Assembly: GCA_031291845.1 (NCBI GenBank)
Contig: JARLIH010000167.1
Span: 1-49,651 of the forward strand
From: Isosphaeraceae bacterium
GTDB taxonomy: Bacteria > Planctomycetota > Planctomycetia > Isosphaerales > Isosphaeraceae
DNA: 49,651 nt
Direction: 5' to 3'
Both the position numbers and the translations under genes were made by a program. The first letter of the stretch is position 1, and each line of letters begins with the position of its first letter. The notes beneath the pieces are model-generated. The model had not been told where the DNA came from, did not search any database, and worked only from the letters and a program-made list of their open reading frames with translations. Shown piece after piece: positions 26,604 through 38,100 of this stretch.

Positions 26604-26850
26604 CGCTTGACGCCTCCCTAATCGAGTAAAGTCGGTACGCTGTGACGGACTCGGCGCTATCTCCGACGGTGCGGTTCCCCGACCCTTCCGATTCACGAGC
26701 GGCGCGCCGAGAGAAGAGGTGGAGCCGATTGGCCCGTCTTGGCCATTGCTTGCGCTCTCGGTCAATCTACCCTAGCTCATGCTTGGGTGGCGTCCGTGAT
26801 GTGTTGACGGTGACCAACGGGGCGGACCGAATAACGGCCGCAATTCAGCG

Positions 26851-27363
26851 TCAATGTTTGCGAGCCTCACGCACGAGGTGCGGTAGCTCGGGCAGGATGA
26901 TCTTCGTCATTGCCAGTTCCACCGCCGCGCGGGACCCGGGCATGGCGAGCAAGACCGTCCGCCCGCACAGCCCGCCGACGGCCCGGCTGAGCAGGCATGC
27001 GGGGCCGATCTGGGCGTAGCTCAAGATCCGGAACAGCTCACCGAATCCCGGCAACGGCTTCGTGAGAAGGGCAGTGACGGTCTCGTAGGTCTGGTCCCGT
27101 GCGCTGATGCCCGTTCCCCCGGTGACGAGGATCGCGTGTACCTCGTCGCGCGCCGACCAGCTCGCGAGCAACGGAGTCATGTGGGCAGGCTCATCCGGAA
27201 CGATCGCGCGCTCCAGGACGCGGTGACCCGCGGCCTCTGCGAGCGTGATGATCAGAGCGCCGGAGGTATCAGTGGCGAGGTCTCGCGTGTCCGAGACCGT
27301 CAGGACGGCCATGTTGAGGTGTGCTGGGGCGGCCGCGCGGTGATCGGTAACGGCTTCGCTCAT
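26851..27363 (-). CDS. moaB: MoaB/MogA family molybdopterin adenylyltransferase-like protein
   Basis: This 170-residue cytoplasmic protein has the family signatures VTGGTGISARDQTYE (catalytic/phosphate loop, with the acidic residues that bind Mg and molybdopterin) and PGFGELFRILSYAQIG. AMPGSRAAVELAM completes the fold. It probably adenylates molybdopterin before metal insertion, or acts as MoaB; the two are hard to separate by sequence. Length is typical (160-180). It lies divergent from the HEAT-type gene. Confidence 0.92.
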   Translation of the reverse strand: MSEAVTDHRAAAPAHLNMAVLTVSDTRDLATDTSGALIITLAEAAGHRVLERAIVPDEPAHMTPLLASWSARDEVHAILVTGGTGISARDQTYETVTALLTKPLPGFGELFRILSYAQIGPACLLSRAVGGLCGRTVLLAMPGSRAAVELAMTKIILPELPHLVREARKH

Positions 27364-27394
27364 CGGTGGTGCCTTCCTCGAACCGGGATGAGAA

Positions 27395-27403
27395 TGCTAT
27401 AAT
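27395..27403 (+). promoter_or_regulatory. Extended -10 promoter element (TGCTATAAT)
   Basis: A perfect TATAAT (27398-27403) is preceded by TGC, giving the extended -10 form TGN-TATAAT, which can work without a good -35. It lies 97 bases before the ATG at 27500 in the divergent gap after moaB. Confidence 0.6.
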
Positions 27404-27499
27404 GCGACTCCCGAAGACACGGGAGTTTCCCCGTGCGAGACGGCCTTGCCTACCCCCCCAACGCTTTTCAGTCGTACGAGTGGGTTGGAGGCTGGACGA

Positions 27500-28792
27500 A
27501 TGTCGCAATCGTTGCGCGGCACGAGATCATGGAACGTTGCGCTGGCACTCGGGCTGGTCCTGGCACTCGCGTCGCGCGCGGTCCGAGCGGACCGGATCGT
27601 CCTGCGTGGTGGCGGGCAGGTTCGGGGCAAGCTGCTTCCCGACCCGGCGCGGAAGGATCGCGTCACCGTCCTGACCGAGACGGGAAAGACCCCGTTGAGC
27701 TTTGAGAGATCGAAGGTCGCAGAGGTCATCGCGGAGCCCAGCGCGCTCGACGGCTACCTCATCGAGCGCGAGAAGGCCGGGGCGTCGGCCGAGGCCCAGT
27801 ACGAGCTGGGGCTCTGGTGCGAGCGGCACAAGCTCGGCGACCTGGCGGAGCTCCATTATGCGTCTGCACTCGCGCAGGACAAGTCCTTCGGGCCGGCCCA
27901 CCAGAAGCTCGGGCACGTCCTCTACGGCGAGCGCTGGCTGACCACCGACGAGCTGCGCGAAGCGCAGGGCCTCGTGAAGTACAAGGGAAAATGGATCACG
28001 CGCGAGGAAAAAGCCGAGCGCGAGGCAGAGGCCTCGGTGACGGCCGAGCAGGCGTCGTGGGTGCGCCGGCTACGCCAGTTGCGCCAGGCCGTGGCGCTCG
28101 GGTCCGAGCGCCGGGCCCGCGAGGCCGAATCGCAACTGTTGGAGATCCGCGACCCCGTCGCCGTGAAGCCGCTCATGCGCGTGTTCAGCGAAGATGTCGA
28201 CCCGCTCCGGGTGCTTCTGGACCGGGTGCTGGGTGTGATTCCGGGTCCCGAGGCGGCCGCGGCGCTCGTCACGCGCGTCTTGTACGAGCCGGTGGACGAC
28301 GTGCGGAAAACGACGTTCCAGCAGATCGAGCAGCGGAGCGAGCCGAACGTCCTGAAGCTGCTGGTCAAGGCGCTTGGCTCGACGAACACGGCCGTGGTGA
28401 ACCGGGCGGCGTGGACGATCGCCGGCCTGCACGCCGTCTCGACCGTGCCGGACCTGATCCCCGCGCTCACGACGACGCAGTACAATGTGGTCATGTCCGG
28501 CGGTACTTCATCCGGCGGCATGGGGGCGAGCTCCGTGACCCCTGGCGTCGCGCCGGGCGGGTCACTGCCGAGCCCAACCGGCGCCTTGCTGTCGCTCGGT
28601 GGTGGCATGTCCGCACCCCGTGGCCCGGTGCCGCGGCTGGTCCCGGTCACCTACCAGAACGTCGAGGTCCGCAACGCGCTGGCGCAGCTCACAGGTGAGG
28701 ATTTCGGCTACGACGTCGGCGTGTGGAAGGAATGGCTGCGCCGGTCCTACCGTTCCCAGAAGGACTCCGTCCGCAGAGTGCCGCAGCCGTGA
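27500..28792 (+). CDS. Secreted or anchored HEAT-repeat-like protein
   Basis: This 430-residue protein has a signal peptide or anchor (about 10-30) followed by DRIVLRGGGQVRGKLL. That beta-strand start is typical of planctomycete proteins that open with a short beta-barrel-like segment. Residues 90-200 are rich in Ala, Glu and Arg helices with a TPR-like look (AQYELGLWCERHKLGDLAELHYASAL). Residues 200-320 contain HEAT-like helical pairs (AVKPLMRVFSEDVDPLRVLLDRVLG, AAALVTRVLYEPVDDVRKTTFQQI). A Gly/Ser-rich linker precedes a C-terminal segment. ATG 27500 is chosen because GGAGG lies nine bases upstream. The function is unknown. Confidence 0.75.
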   Translation: MSQSLRGTRSWNVALALGLVLALASRAVRADRIVLRGGGQVRGKLLPDPARKDRVTVLTETGKTPLSFERSKVAEVIAEPSALDGYLIEREKAGASAEAQYELGLWCERHKLGDLAELHYASALAQDKSFGPAHQKLGHVLYGERWLTTDELREAQGLVKYKGKWITREEKAEREAEASVTAEQASWVRRLRQLRQAVALGSERRAREAESQLLEIRDPVAVKPLMRVFSEDVDPLRVLLDRVLGVIPGPEAAAALVTRVLYEPVDDVRKTTFQQIEQRSEPNVLKLLVKALGSTNTAVVNRAAWTIAGLHAVSTVPDLIPALTTTQYNVVMSGGTSSGGMGASSVTPGVAPGGSLPSPTGALLSLGGGMSAPRGPVPRLVPVTYQNVEVRNALAQLTGEDFGYDVGVWKEWLRRSYRSQKDSVRRVPQP

Positions 28793-28883
28793 CATCGCGG
28801 GTGAACTTGCGGGACTCGGGTTTCCTGCACGGCGCTGAGGGATAAGCGGTTTCAGTGGCGGGCGCGCTCGTCAAGGATGACTC

Positions 28884-30164
28884 ATGACTGAATTGACGCC
28901 GCGGGTTGTGATCGTGGGCGCGGGCTTCGGTGGCCTGAACGCAGCGCAGGCGCTGCGCCGGGCGCGGGTGCGCGTCACGGTGATCGACCGCCAGAACCAT
29001 CACTTGTTCCAGCCCCTGCTGTACCAGGTCGCTACGGCCGCGCTCAATCCGAGCGACATCGCTTCACCCGTGCGCCGGATCTTGCGGCACCAGGCCAATG
29101 CGGAGGTGTTGCTTGCCGAGGTGTCGGCCATCGACCTGGCGCGGCAGCGGGTCGTGCTGGACGATGGGGCGATGGCGTACGACTTCCTGATCGTGGCGAC
29201 CGGCGCCACGCATTCGTATTTCGGCCACGACGACTGGGCGCAGTTCGCCCCCGGGTTGAAGAGCATTCCCGACGCCCTCGAGATCCGTCGCCGGGTGCTG
29301 TTTGCGTTCGAGGCCGCCGAGCGCGAGCCCGACCCAGCACGTCGGCGGTCGTGGCTCACCTTCGTGGTCGTGGGCGGAGGGCCGACCGGTGTGGAGCTCG
29401 CGGGCGCACTCTCGGAGATTGCGCGGCACGCCCTCGCGAAAGACTTTCGCCACATCGACCCGACACAGGCACATGTCATTCTTTTGGAGGGGACCAACCA
29501 CATCCTCCCCGCGTTCGTGGCACCGCTTCCGGAAAAGGGTCGCCGGCAGCTCGAGCGGCTGGGGGTCGACGTGCGCACCGGACAGATCGTCACGGCAATC
29601 GATGCCGCGGGCGTTGCCATCGGGCCCGATCGGATCGAGGCCCGCACGGTCCTTTGGGCCGCGGGCGTCGCGGCATCGCCGCTGGCTCGCACGCTAGGCG
29701 TGGAGCTCGACCGCGCCGGCCGCGTGCGAGTCGAACCCGACCTGACGGTTCCCGGTCACCCCGAGGTGGCGGTGATCGGCGACCTGGCCCATTTCGACCA
29801 GGACGGCGCCCTCGTACCGGGTGTCGCTCCCGCCGCCATCCAGGAGGCACGGCACGCTGCGCGAAACGTGGTCCGCTCGCTCAGGGGACAACCTCGCTTG
29901 CCGTTCCGCTATCGAGACAAGGGCTCGCTGGCCACGATCGGCCGGGCCGCGGGGATCGCCCAGATCGGACGTGTGCGGCTCTCGGGGCTTGTGGCCTGGC
30001 TCGCGTGGCTTTTTATCCACATTCTGTTCCTGATCGGCTTCCGCAATCGCGTCTTCGTTCTCTTCTCCTGGGCTTGGTCGTATGTTACGTACGACCGGGG
30101 AGCGCGCCTGATCACCGGCCCGCCGCATCGGGACGAGAACGCGATCGGGAAGACCCCCGGCTAG
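28884..30164 (+). CDS. ndh: Type II NADH dehydrogenase (NDH-2)
   Basis: This 426-residue flavoprotein has an N-terminal FAD-binding VVIVGAGFGGLNAA (8-21) and the quinone-site-region motif HHLFQPLLYQVAT. The NADH-binding VVVGGGPTGVELAGAL, WAAGV and a GDLAHF FAD-site motif follow. The C-terminus LSGLVAWLAWLFIHILFLIGF is the hydrophobic membrane anchor expected for this family. It oxidises NADH and passes electrons to quinone without pumping protons. AAGGA lies about eight bases before the ATG. The length is typical. Confidence 0.93.
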   Translation: MTELTPRVVIVGAGFGGLNAAQALRRARVRVTVIDRQNHHLFQPLLYQVATAALNPSDIASPVRRILRHQANAEVLLAEVSAIDLARQRVVLDDGAMAYDFLIVATGATHSYFGHDDWAQFAPGLKSIPDALEIRRRVLFAFEAAEREPDPARRRSWLTFVVVGGGPTGVELAGALSEIARHALAKDFRHIDPTQAHVILLEGTNHILPAFVAPLPEKGRRQLERLGVDVRTGQIVTAIDAAGVAIGPDRIEARTVLWAAGVAASPLARTLGVELDRAGRVRVEPDLTVPGHPEVAVIGDLAHFDQDGALVPGVAPAAIQEARHAARNVVRSLRGQPRLPFRYRDKGSLATIGRAAGIAQIGRVRLSGLVAWLAWLFIHILFLIGFRNRVFVLFSWAWSYVTYDRGARLITGPPHRDENAIGKTPG

Positions 30165-30177
30165 GATTCGCTCGCGG

Positions 30178-30183
30178 TATAAT
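30178..30183 (+). promoter_or_regulatory. Candidate -10 (TATAAT) of udg gene
   Basis: A perfect TATAAT lies 57 bases before the chosen ATG at 30241 in the gap after ndh. No consensus -35 is visible at the usual spacing. Confidence 0.45.
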
Positions 30184-30240
30184 CAGGCCCTGGCGCCCCG
30201 GAGCGCGCAATTTCGCCTGAGACCGAGAGACCGATTGCCG

Positions 30241-31128
30241 ATGCCGGACGACCCGCGAGACGAGCGATCCGTACTGATCCGAGAGGTGCGCCAGCGGTTG
30301 GAGTCGCTCCGCAGGGCCGGGATCGACTGGTTCCCCACGCCGTTGGCGGCCGCCCCGGTGTCGCGTCGGACAGCCCAGCACGTCGTCGTTGCCGCCGCCG
30401 AACCTGAAACGCCCGCGGCCGTGGCCGCTACCCCCGCGCCGACGATCACGACAGCACCGTCGCCACCGCCGGCTTCCAAGCAGGCCCCGGCCAGCTCACT
30501 CTTCGACGCGGCCGATTTCGACACTCCCCTCGTCCCGCCCGACGAGAGGCTCGCGCAGCTCGCGGCCCTCGCCCAGGAAGTCGCGGCCTGCGAGCGCTGC
30601 CCCATCCTGGCATCGACGAGGACCCAGACCGTCTTTGGGTCCGGGCCGCCGACGGCTCGCCTGATGTTCGTCGGCGAGGCCCCCGGCGCAGACGAAGACC
30701 GCCTCGGTCTGCCGTTCGTGGGGCGCGCGGGGATGTTGCTGACCGACATGATCACCAAGGGCATGGGCCTGCGCCGCGACGAAGTGTATATCGCCAACGT
30801 CCTCAAATCGCGCCCCCCTGAAAACCGGACGCCCGAGGCGTCCGAGGTCGCCCATTGTCTGCCGTTCCTCGAACGGCAAATCGCCATCATCCGTCCACAG
30901 TTCCTCTGCCTACTCGGCCGCGTGGCGGCGACTGCCCTGCTCGACACGATGCTTCCCCTGGGCCGTCTGCGCGGCCGATGGCACCGGTATCGTGGAATTC
31001 CAACAATCGTTACCTATCACCCATCCTATTTGCTTCGAAGTCCAGAAGAGAAAAAGAAGGCTTGGGAAGACCTACAGCTTCTCATGCAGGCCATGGGTCT
31101 GAAACCGCCGCCACGAAAAAAGTCTTGA
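30241..31128 (+). CDS. Family-4 uracil-DNA glycosylase with Fe-S cluster
   Basis: This 295-residue protein has a disordered Ala/Pro-rich N-terminal region (about 35-100) followed by a family-4 UDG domain: ACERCPI with two cluster cysteines, FVGEAPGADEDRLGLPFVGRAG (motif 1), NVLKSRPPENRTPEASE and the HPSYLLR motif. Cys in AHCLPFLE and FLCLLGR provide the other cluster ligands expected at these positions. It removes uracil from DNA as the first step of base excision repair. ATG 30241 is preferred over TTG 30235. The long N-terminal extension is common in family-4 enzymes of this type. Confidence 0.9.
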   Translation: MPDDPRDERSVLIREVRQRLESLRRAGIDWFPTPLAAAPVSRRTAQHVVVAAAEPETPAAVAATPAPTITTAPSPPPASKQAPASSLFDAADFDTPLVPPDERLAQLAALAQEVAACERCPILASTRTQTVFGSGPPTARLMFVGEAPGADEDRLGLPFVGRAGMLLTDMITKGMGLRRDEVYIANVLKSRPPENRTPEASEVAHCLPFLERQIAIIRPQFLCLLGRVAATALLDTMLPLGRLRGRWHRYRGIPTIVTYHPSYLLRSPEEKKKAWEDLQLLMQAMGLKPPPRKKS

Positions 31129-32155
31129 TGCAATAAGATGTTCCGGCTTGAGCCGCGCCATTCTCAGAAGCCGATTTCGCGCCGATTTCTTCTTGTAAAA
31201 AAGGGCGTGTTATAGTTACAGCGCACCCCTCGCCATACCCCTCTCGACAATAATCCCCACTCTTCTTCATCGAGCTGTTGCCAAACTAAGCTGCGCTCCC
31301 GGTCCGTATCGACTGGCGCAATTGGGTTGGTTCCTAACGTTGGAGAGGAAAATATTAAACTTGGGGGATTTTTGTTGACTGGGGTGCATAAGGGTTATAT
31401 CAATGTCAGAGACAGCCTAGGCTACCCTGAAGGCTGTTGAGGATAATAGTGGCTAGAGAAGCGTAAACGGATACGGCCGCTTTGAACGAAGCAAGGGCGA
31501 ACGAACAAATTGCGGTGATTGGAATCGGAAGAATCGTAAAAGGTTGTGAGCCAGGCGGGGAACGCGATCTTGAATCGTTTTGTCGCGGACCGAGTTCGTG
31601 GGGCGGGAGTCGTCGGGAGGGATCGCCCCGGAGCGGGCCGATCGCGGTTCGAGCTCCAGTCGGGGCGCCGTTCCCTCTGCGGAGATTTCCGATTCCGGGG
31701 CGGAGTCGGGCGAAAAGTGGTTGGATCGCACCTCGAACGACTCCGGCGGGTGAGGATGGCGCGGCCCTCGCGGCGGCGGTGACCGACCCTGCGGCAGCCT
31801 CTGGCGAGTCCTTCCGAGCAAAGACGAAAGGAGTTGCAGAGGATTAAATTGCAACATTTGGTGTGTGCACTAATTCCTTGCGAACTCCAGTCCTGTCGTT
31901 GCGGGGTCGGTCCGCCTCGGTAGAGTGTGGTCCGGTCTTTGGCCTGGTTGGGTAGACGAGAGCCAGGCGGAACCCGGCGCGTTCGTGGAGCGTGGCGGGA
32001 TGGCTCGAGTCGGTGGACAACCTGCGATCGCCGTGCGCGCTGCGGATGCTGTCAGTGCGCGCACCTTTTCCAACTGTTTGCATCTCGAGCGTTCTCGCGA
32101 GGGTAAGAGGCACTCTCCGGAACGCGTTCCCAAACTGCACGAGGAGACCCGAGAC
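31129..32155. other. Long, partly AT-rich leader region before giant surface gene
   Basis: About 1 kb holds no gene that I can support. The first 330 bases are AT-rich compared with the surroundings and carry promoter-like hexamers. A hairpin ACAGCCT (31412-31418) with AGGCTGT (31431-31437) follows. A second short hairpin, GTTGCA (31833-31838) with TGCAAC (31850-31855), lies nearer the gene. Short frames at 31453-31857 (minus) and 31482-31847 (plus) have unfamiliar, low-quality products. Confidence 0.55.
31375..31403 (+). promoter_or_regulatory. Candidate promoter upstream of giant surface gene
   Basis: TTGACT (31375-31380) with TATCAA (31398-31403) at 17-base spacing, in an AT-rich stretch. 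If used, it would give a leader of about 750 bases before the ATG at 32156. TATATC at 31396 is an alternative -10 with 15-base spacing. Confidence 0.4.
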
Positions 32156-35100
32156 ATGTCAGTGATTCCGAACCGTCGAGGCAAGCAGAGCTTTCTGCCC
32201 CAACCGACGTCGACTTCCCGCAACAAACGCACCCGGCGCCAATTCTCGCTCGAGAAGCTGGAAGAGCGCGTGGTGCTCAGCTACACGTTCAACCTGGTCG
32301 CTGGAATCGCCACCGCGGTGCAGGATCCCGGTTCCAACGGTGATGAGCTCATCATCCAAGACGTGGGCGGATTCCTCGAGCACGCCGTCGTCAACTCCGC
32401 CAATCCCACGCCGATCTTCTCCGGCAGTTGGGGCGGTTTCAGCGTGGCCGACACCCCGACCCAAGTTGTGGTGATCACTCAGGCCGCAGGGGCCGCCAGT
32501 GTGCCCGGCTTCCCCGAGGGGGTGACGTTCGGCACCACGACTTATCCTGCCGACCTGCTCAAGTCGCAGAACATCAGCGTCAGCGGCGCCGTGAGCGATA
32601 GCGCCGTGACGATCGACGACTCGACCGGGACGATTCAGGCGACGGGGATCAATCAATACTCTTACAACGGCACGACCTTTAACGGCCCCGGCGCTTTCTC
32701 GATCGCCGTCGGGAACGTTCAGAACGACGGCCTCACCGTTCTGGGCAGCAGTTTGAACGACACCTTCTTCGCCCCGGGAAACTTCCCGGGTGAGCCCGTG
32801 AACTTCGTGGGCGGCTCGGGGACCAATACCGTCAACGTGGGCACCGGCGGCGTCGTGAGCGGAACGAACTCCCCGCTGCGCGTGACCGACCCGACCGGCA
32901 CCGCGACGGTTAACGTCAACGACCAGAGCGACACGACTCATCCGACGGCAACGTTCGATAACCTCTCAGGCAATCTCGCCACACCGTTTGAACTGACCGG
33001 GCTTTCGCCCGGGGCCATCGAGTACGGTACGGGCGTGACGGCCCTGATCGTCAACGGCGGTGTCAACGGCGGGGCGGGCGTCACGTACGACATCAACAAC
33101 ACCCAGGCCGGCACGACGACGACCATCAACGGCGGTGCCAACAAGAACTTCATCAACCTGAGCAATCCCGCCGAGCTTTTCGGGCTCGATAACGTCGCAG
33201 GTCCCGTGGTCGTGCACGGCGGCACCAGTCTCGCGGACGTCGTCACGCTCGATGATTCGAGTGCAAACTTCAACGACAACTACACCATCACCAGCACGAC
33301 CGTTTCCCGCGTTGTCTTCGGCGGCCTGACCTACGACGGCAACATCGGCACGTTGACCCTGAACGCCGAGAACACCCTCGGCACCAACGGCAACAACACG
33401 ATCAACATCAATAGCACCGCCGCCTTCGTCGTCACCAACGTGAACGGCCAAGGTGGCCACGACACGATCAACGTCAACAACACCGGCGCTCTCGGGAGCT
33501 TGAACGTCTCCACCGGATCTGGCGGCTCAACGGTCAACGTCGTCGCCGACAACGAGCCGGTCCATATCGCCAACAACGGACTCGATACGGACAACATCGG
33601 CTCGACCGGTGGCCCCGGCACGCTCGCGGGCATCCAGGCCCCGATCACGATCACCGACCTCCCCAGCTTCATCAGCCTCAACTTCCACGACGAGCTCGAC
33701 GCGACCGGCCAGACGTGGACCCTCGACACCGATAACGTCGCCGATACGGCGAGCGTCGCGGTGACCGGGTCGGCCTTGGTCTCGTACCGGCCGGGCGATC
33801 TCAGCGAGTTGACCGTCAACGGTGGCATCGGCGGCAACACGTTCAACGTGAACGACACGGCGAACGGTGTTCCGACGACGATCAACGCAGGGCTTACCGG
33901 GACAAATACGGTCAACGCCTTCGCCACCGGCACGGGCAGCACGCTGAATATCGATGCCCAGGGGAGTTCCAGCAACGCCGTCAACCTCGGCGGGCTCGTC
34001 GCCGTCGGCTTGCAGCACTTCGTCGACGGCGCCACGGTGGTCAACGTTACCGACACCACCGGCCTGGAGGCGGTGACACTCGACGACTCCCAGGACGCCA
34101 CCAGCCAGACCGCAACGCTCACCGACAACGGCACGACCGCCACGGTGACCGGTCTGGCGCCCGCCACGATCAAGGTCGCCGATCTCGGGCTTTCCAGCCT
34201 GACGATCTTCGGCGGCTCGGGCGGCAACACGTTCACCGTCGACGGCACGCCGGCCAACGCGCCCACTACGATCAACAGTGGCACGGGTGACGATACGGTC
34301 AACGTGTGGGCGACCACGGGGCCGGCCCTGCTGACGATTAATGGTCAAAACGGCGCCGACACGGTCAACATCGGATTCTTTGGCAGCCTGGCAGGAATCC
34401 TGGGGCCGATCGCCGTCACCAACGCCTTCGACTTCACCGCGCTCAACATCGACGCCTCGGCCGACACGAACCCGCACGACATCAACCTCATCGCCGACCC
34501 CAGCGACACGACGAGCACCTTCACCGGCCTGGCTCCCGCCACGATCACCTACACGATCGGTGACATCAGCCAGATCGGCCTGACGCTCGGCAACGCGGGT
34601 GCCGGCAGCAACAATCTGAGCGTCGACTTCAGCAACGGCAACCCGATTCAGTTCGAGAACAATCCGGGCCTGATCTACGACGCGGGTAGCGGCGCCGCGA
34701 ACACCCTGAACCTCCGGGGCCAGCTTCCCGCCGCGTTTGGTGGTCCGGGGTTCGCCTCCGAAGTCCACGATGCCAACGGTGCCGGTTTCGGCGCCATCAG
34801 TTTCACCGACCACAACAGCAACGCGTCCGGCCTGACCTACACCGGTCTCGCGGTCGATCCGATCAACGACACGGCGAACGCGACGAACTACACGTTCAAC
34901 GACAACGCTTTCCCCGATGCGACGTTCGCCGCGGTTGTGGGCCCGGTGATCCTCGGGTTCAACACCATTCAGTTCAACAGCGACACCTCGACGCCACCGG
35001 CGCAGTTCACCACGACGAACATCTCGAACAAGACGAACGTCGTGTTCAACTCGAACAACACCCTGATCGGCCAGACCGGGGTGGTCAACATCCCAACCGC

Positions 35101-38100
35101 GTGGACGGTCGGCCCCAATCCGCTGACGAACCTGACCTTCAACACGCTGAACGCCGCCAACAACTTGGTCTCCTTCATCGCCACTCCTCCCAACGTCGTG
35201 ACGTCGCTCAACGGCGGCACGGCCACGGACGTGACGAACGTGACGGGCACCGGCGTCGCGCCGGGCACGACCTTGAAGCTCGACGGCGGCGCTTTCATCG
35301 ACACGCTGAATTACAACGCGGGCGGCCTCATCCCGACCGTCTCGGCGGGCGCCCTGCCCGGCGAGATCATCATCACCCTGCCCGGCTTCGGCAGTGTGGA
35401 CGCGGTGAACTATGAGCAGATCAACATCACGAACGTCGGCCCGCTGACGGTGACGCCGACGGCGAACCCGCTCAACAGCGTCGAAGGGTTCAACTACGTC
35501 AATGCCCCGGTGGGCTCGTTCACCACCACGATCCCCACGATCTTCCCGACGACGCCCGCGGGCCTGCCGGCGAGCAGCTTCACGTCCACCGTCGACTGGG
35601 GCGACCCGTCTCCGGACAACACCGGCGGCACGATCACCCAGGACGCCACGAACTCGAACAACTACTTCGTGGCCGGCTCGCACACGTACACGACGCCCGG
35701 GGCGTTCACCGACACGCTCTCGGTTGCGTTCTCGGGTGGTCCGGTCACCGAAACGGTGAACGGCGTGCCGGTGTCGGTGATCTTCCCGGCGACCGCGGCG
35801 GCCACGTCGTCCAACACTGCGACCGTTACGCAGGGCGTGCTTGCCGTCACCGCGTTCCCGATTGTCGGGACCGAGGGTGCGGCCATCGCGGCGGCCCCGA
35901 TCGCCACGTTCATCGACGCCGGTGGCGCGGATGCCGTGGCTAACTACACGGCGACGATCAACATCGTCAACTCGGCCGGTACGACCGTCTTGAGCGTCCC
36001 GGCGGCAAGCATCGTGCAGATCGGCAATTCCGCCGAGTACACGGTCAACGCTCCCGCCTTGACGCTGCCTGACGAAGGGACCTACCAGCTTCAGGTGACG
36101 GTCACCGACAGCGAACTCGCGGGCCCGATCACGGTGACAGGCGCTGCGCAGGTCGTGATCGCCGACGCCAAGCTGACCGGCGTCGCCGTGCCGGCGCTGA
36201 CGCCGAACACCGGCGTGAAGCTCCCGCCCACGACCGTGGTCGGCAAGTTCACCGATGCCAACACGGCGGCACCGGCCGGCGACTTCACGGCAGTCATCGA
36301 CTGGGGCGACGGCTCGCCGACCAGCCTCGGCACGATCGTCTCGACCGGCGGTGGTGGCTTCTCCGTCGAGGGGGCGCACCAGTACGCCAAGCCCGGTACG
36401 TTTGCCACGACGATCGTCGTCACCGACGTCGGCGGCTCCACGGTGACGCTGACCGGCACCGCCACCGTCACCGACGCGGCCGTGGTTGCCGGCCCTGCGC
36501 TCACGATCCACGGGGTCGAGGGCTCGAGCACCGGCTCGGTCGTGCTCGCGACCTTCACTGATCCGAACCCGCTGGCCACGGCCTCGGACGTCGAGGCGGT
36601 CTTGACCGCCTGGGGCGACGGCACGCCGGCCTCGGCGGTCCCGGTCGCCGTGAACCTGATCGGCAGCGGACCCGCTGGGGCCGTCTTCTCGATCACCGGC
36701 AGCCACAACTATGCGGAAGAAGGCTCGTTCACCATCGCGATCACGGTCACGACCTCCGGCGGTGTGACGACGCCGATCGCCGCAACGGCTGTCGTCGCCG
36801 ACGCCCCGCTCAACTCCACGGGCGCCGCGATCACCGGCGTGGAGGGGATTACCACCAACCCGCAGGTCATCGCAACCTTCACCGACTCCGACCCGAACGG
36901 AACCATCGCCGACTACACCAGCGGCGGCGGCTCGGTCGTGGTCAACTGGGGGGACGGCTCCGCGCCTCAGACCCTGACGGCCGCCGACCTTTCCGCCAGC
37001 GGCTCGCCCAACGGCGTGGTCTTCACCGTCACGTCGGCCCACAAGTATGCCGAGACGGGGTCCTACGCCATCACGTTGACAGCCACCGACGCGGGCGGGT
37101 CGACGACCATCGCTCACGGTACCGCGACCATCGCCGATGCTCCGCTCACGGCCTCCGTGACGCAGCCGACCGTCACCACGACCGAGGGCCAGCCGTTCAC
37201 CGGCGCGGTCGCCTCGTTCACCGACGCCAACCCGACCGCCACGGTGGGTGACTTCAACTACGTCCTGATCAACTGGGGCGACGGCTCGCCGAGCACGGTG
37301 GGCACGGTCAGCCAGCCCGGTGGGGTTGGCACCGCGTTCATCGTCAGCGGCACCCACACCTACGCCAACACCGGGACCTCCATCCCCGGGCCGGGCACGT
37401 TCCCGATCTCGGTGCAGGTCCACGACGTTGACGGGGCGACCCTCACGATCTCCAACTCGGCTACCGTGGACGTGGTGTCGACCACGATCACGGGCACGCT
37501 CAACCCGGCCAGTGACACCGGCCTCTCCAACGGTGTGGCCAACGCCACCAGCGTGGTGACGCCGAACTTCTACGGTTCGGTCTCACCCGCCGTGCCCAAC
37601 GAGCTCATCACCCTCACCGCCACCGACGTCGGCAACGGCACGTCGACGGTGATCGGCCGGGCGACGACCAACGCCTCGGGCGACTGGAGCATCACCAGCG
37701 TCACCCTGCCGCAGGGGACCTACAACATCACCGCGGTCGCGACCGATCCGACCGGCAACGTCACGAGCGGCGCGACGCCGGTCACGATCACGTCGCACCT
37801 GATCATCGACACGACCGGTCCGAAGGTCGAGAACGTCGTCTTCAACCGGGCGACCGGCACGATCTTCGTGACCTACGCGGATAACACCTTGCCGGACGGC
37901 ACCCCCGGCTCGGGCGTCAGCCTGGCGTCGATCACCGACGCCGCCAACTATTCCTTCACGCGGCCGCACACTCCGTACGGCAAGTTCCTGATCACGGGCA
38001 TTACCCCGATCGCCACCGGCGTCGCCGGCCAGTCGGAAGTGGCGCTCACGATCAACAACGGCCACGTCATCAAGGGTGGCTTCAATTTCAACTTCACGAT

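Noticed and set aside
31453..31857. Short frames on both strands in the long leader region
   Set aside because: Their products resemble no family, lack good start sites and have proline/arginine-rich composition.
33527..37423. A 1,298-codon open frame on the minus strand opposite the giant surface gene
   Set aside because: Its product is Arg/Gly/Asp/Val-rich without domains. It is the expected shadow of GC-rich codon use in the plus-strand gene, which has clear PKD motifs and a ribosome-binding site.
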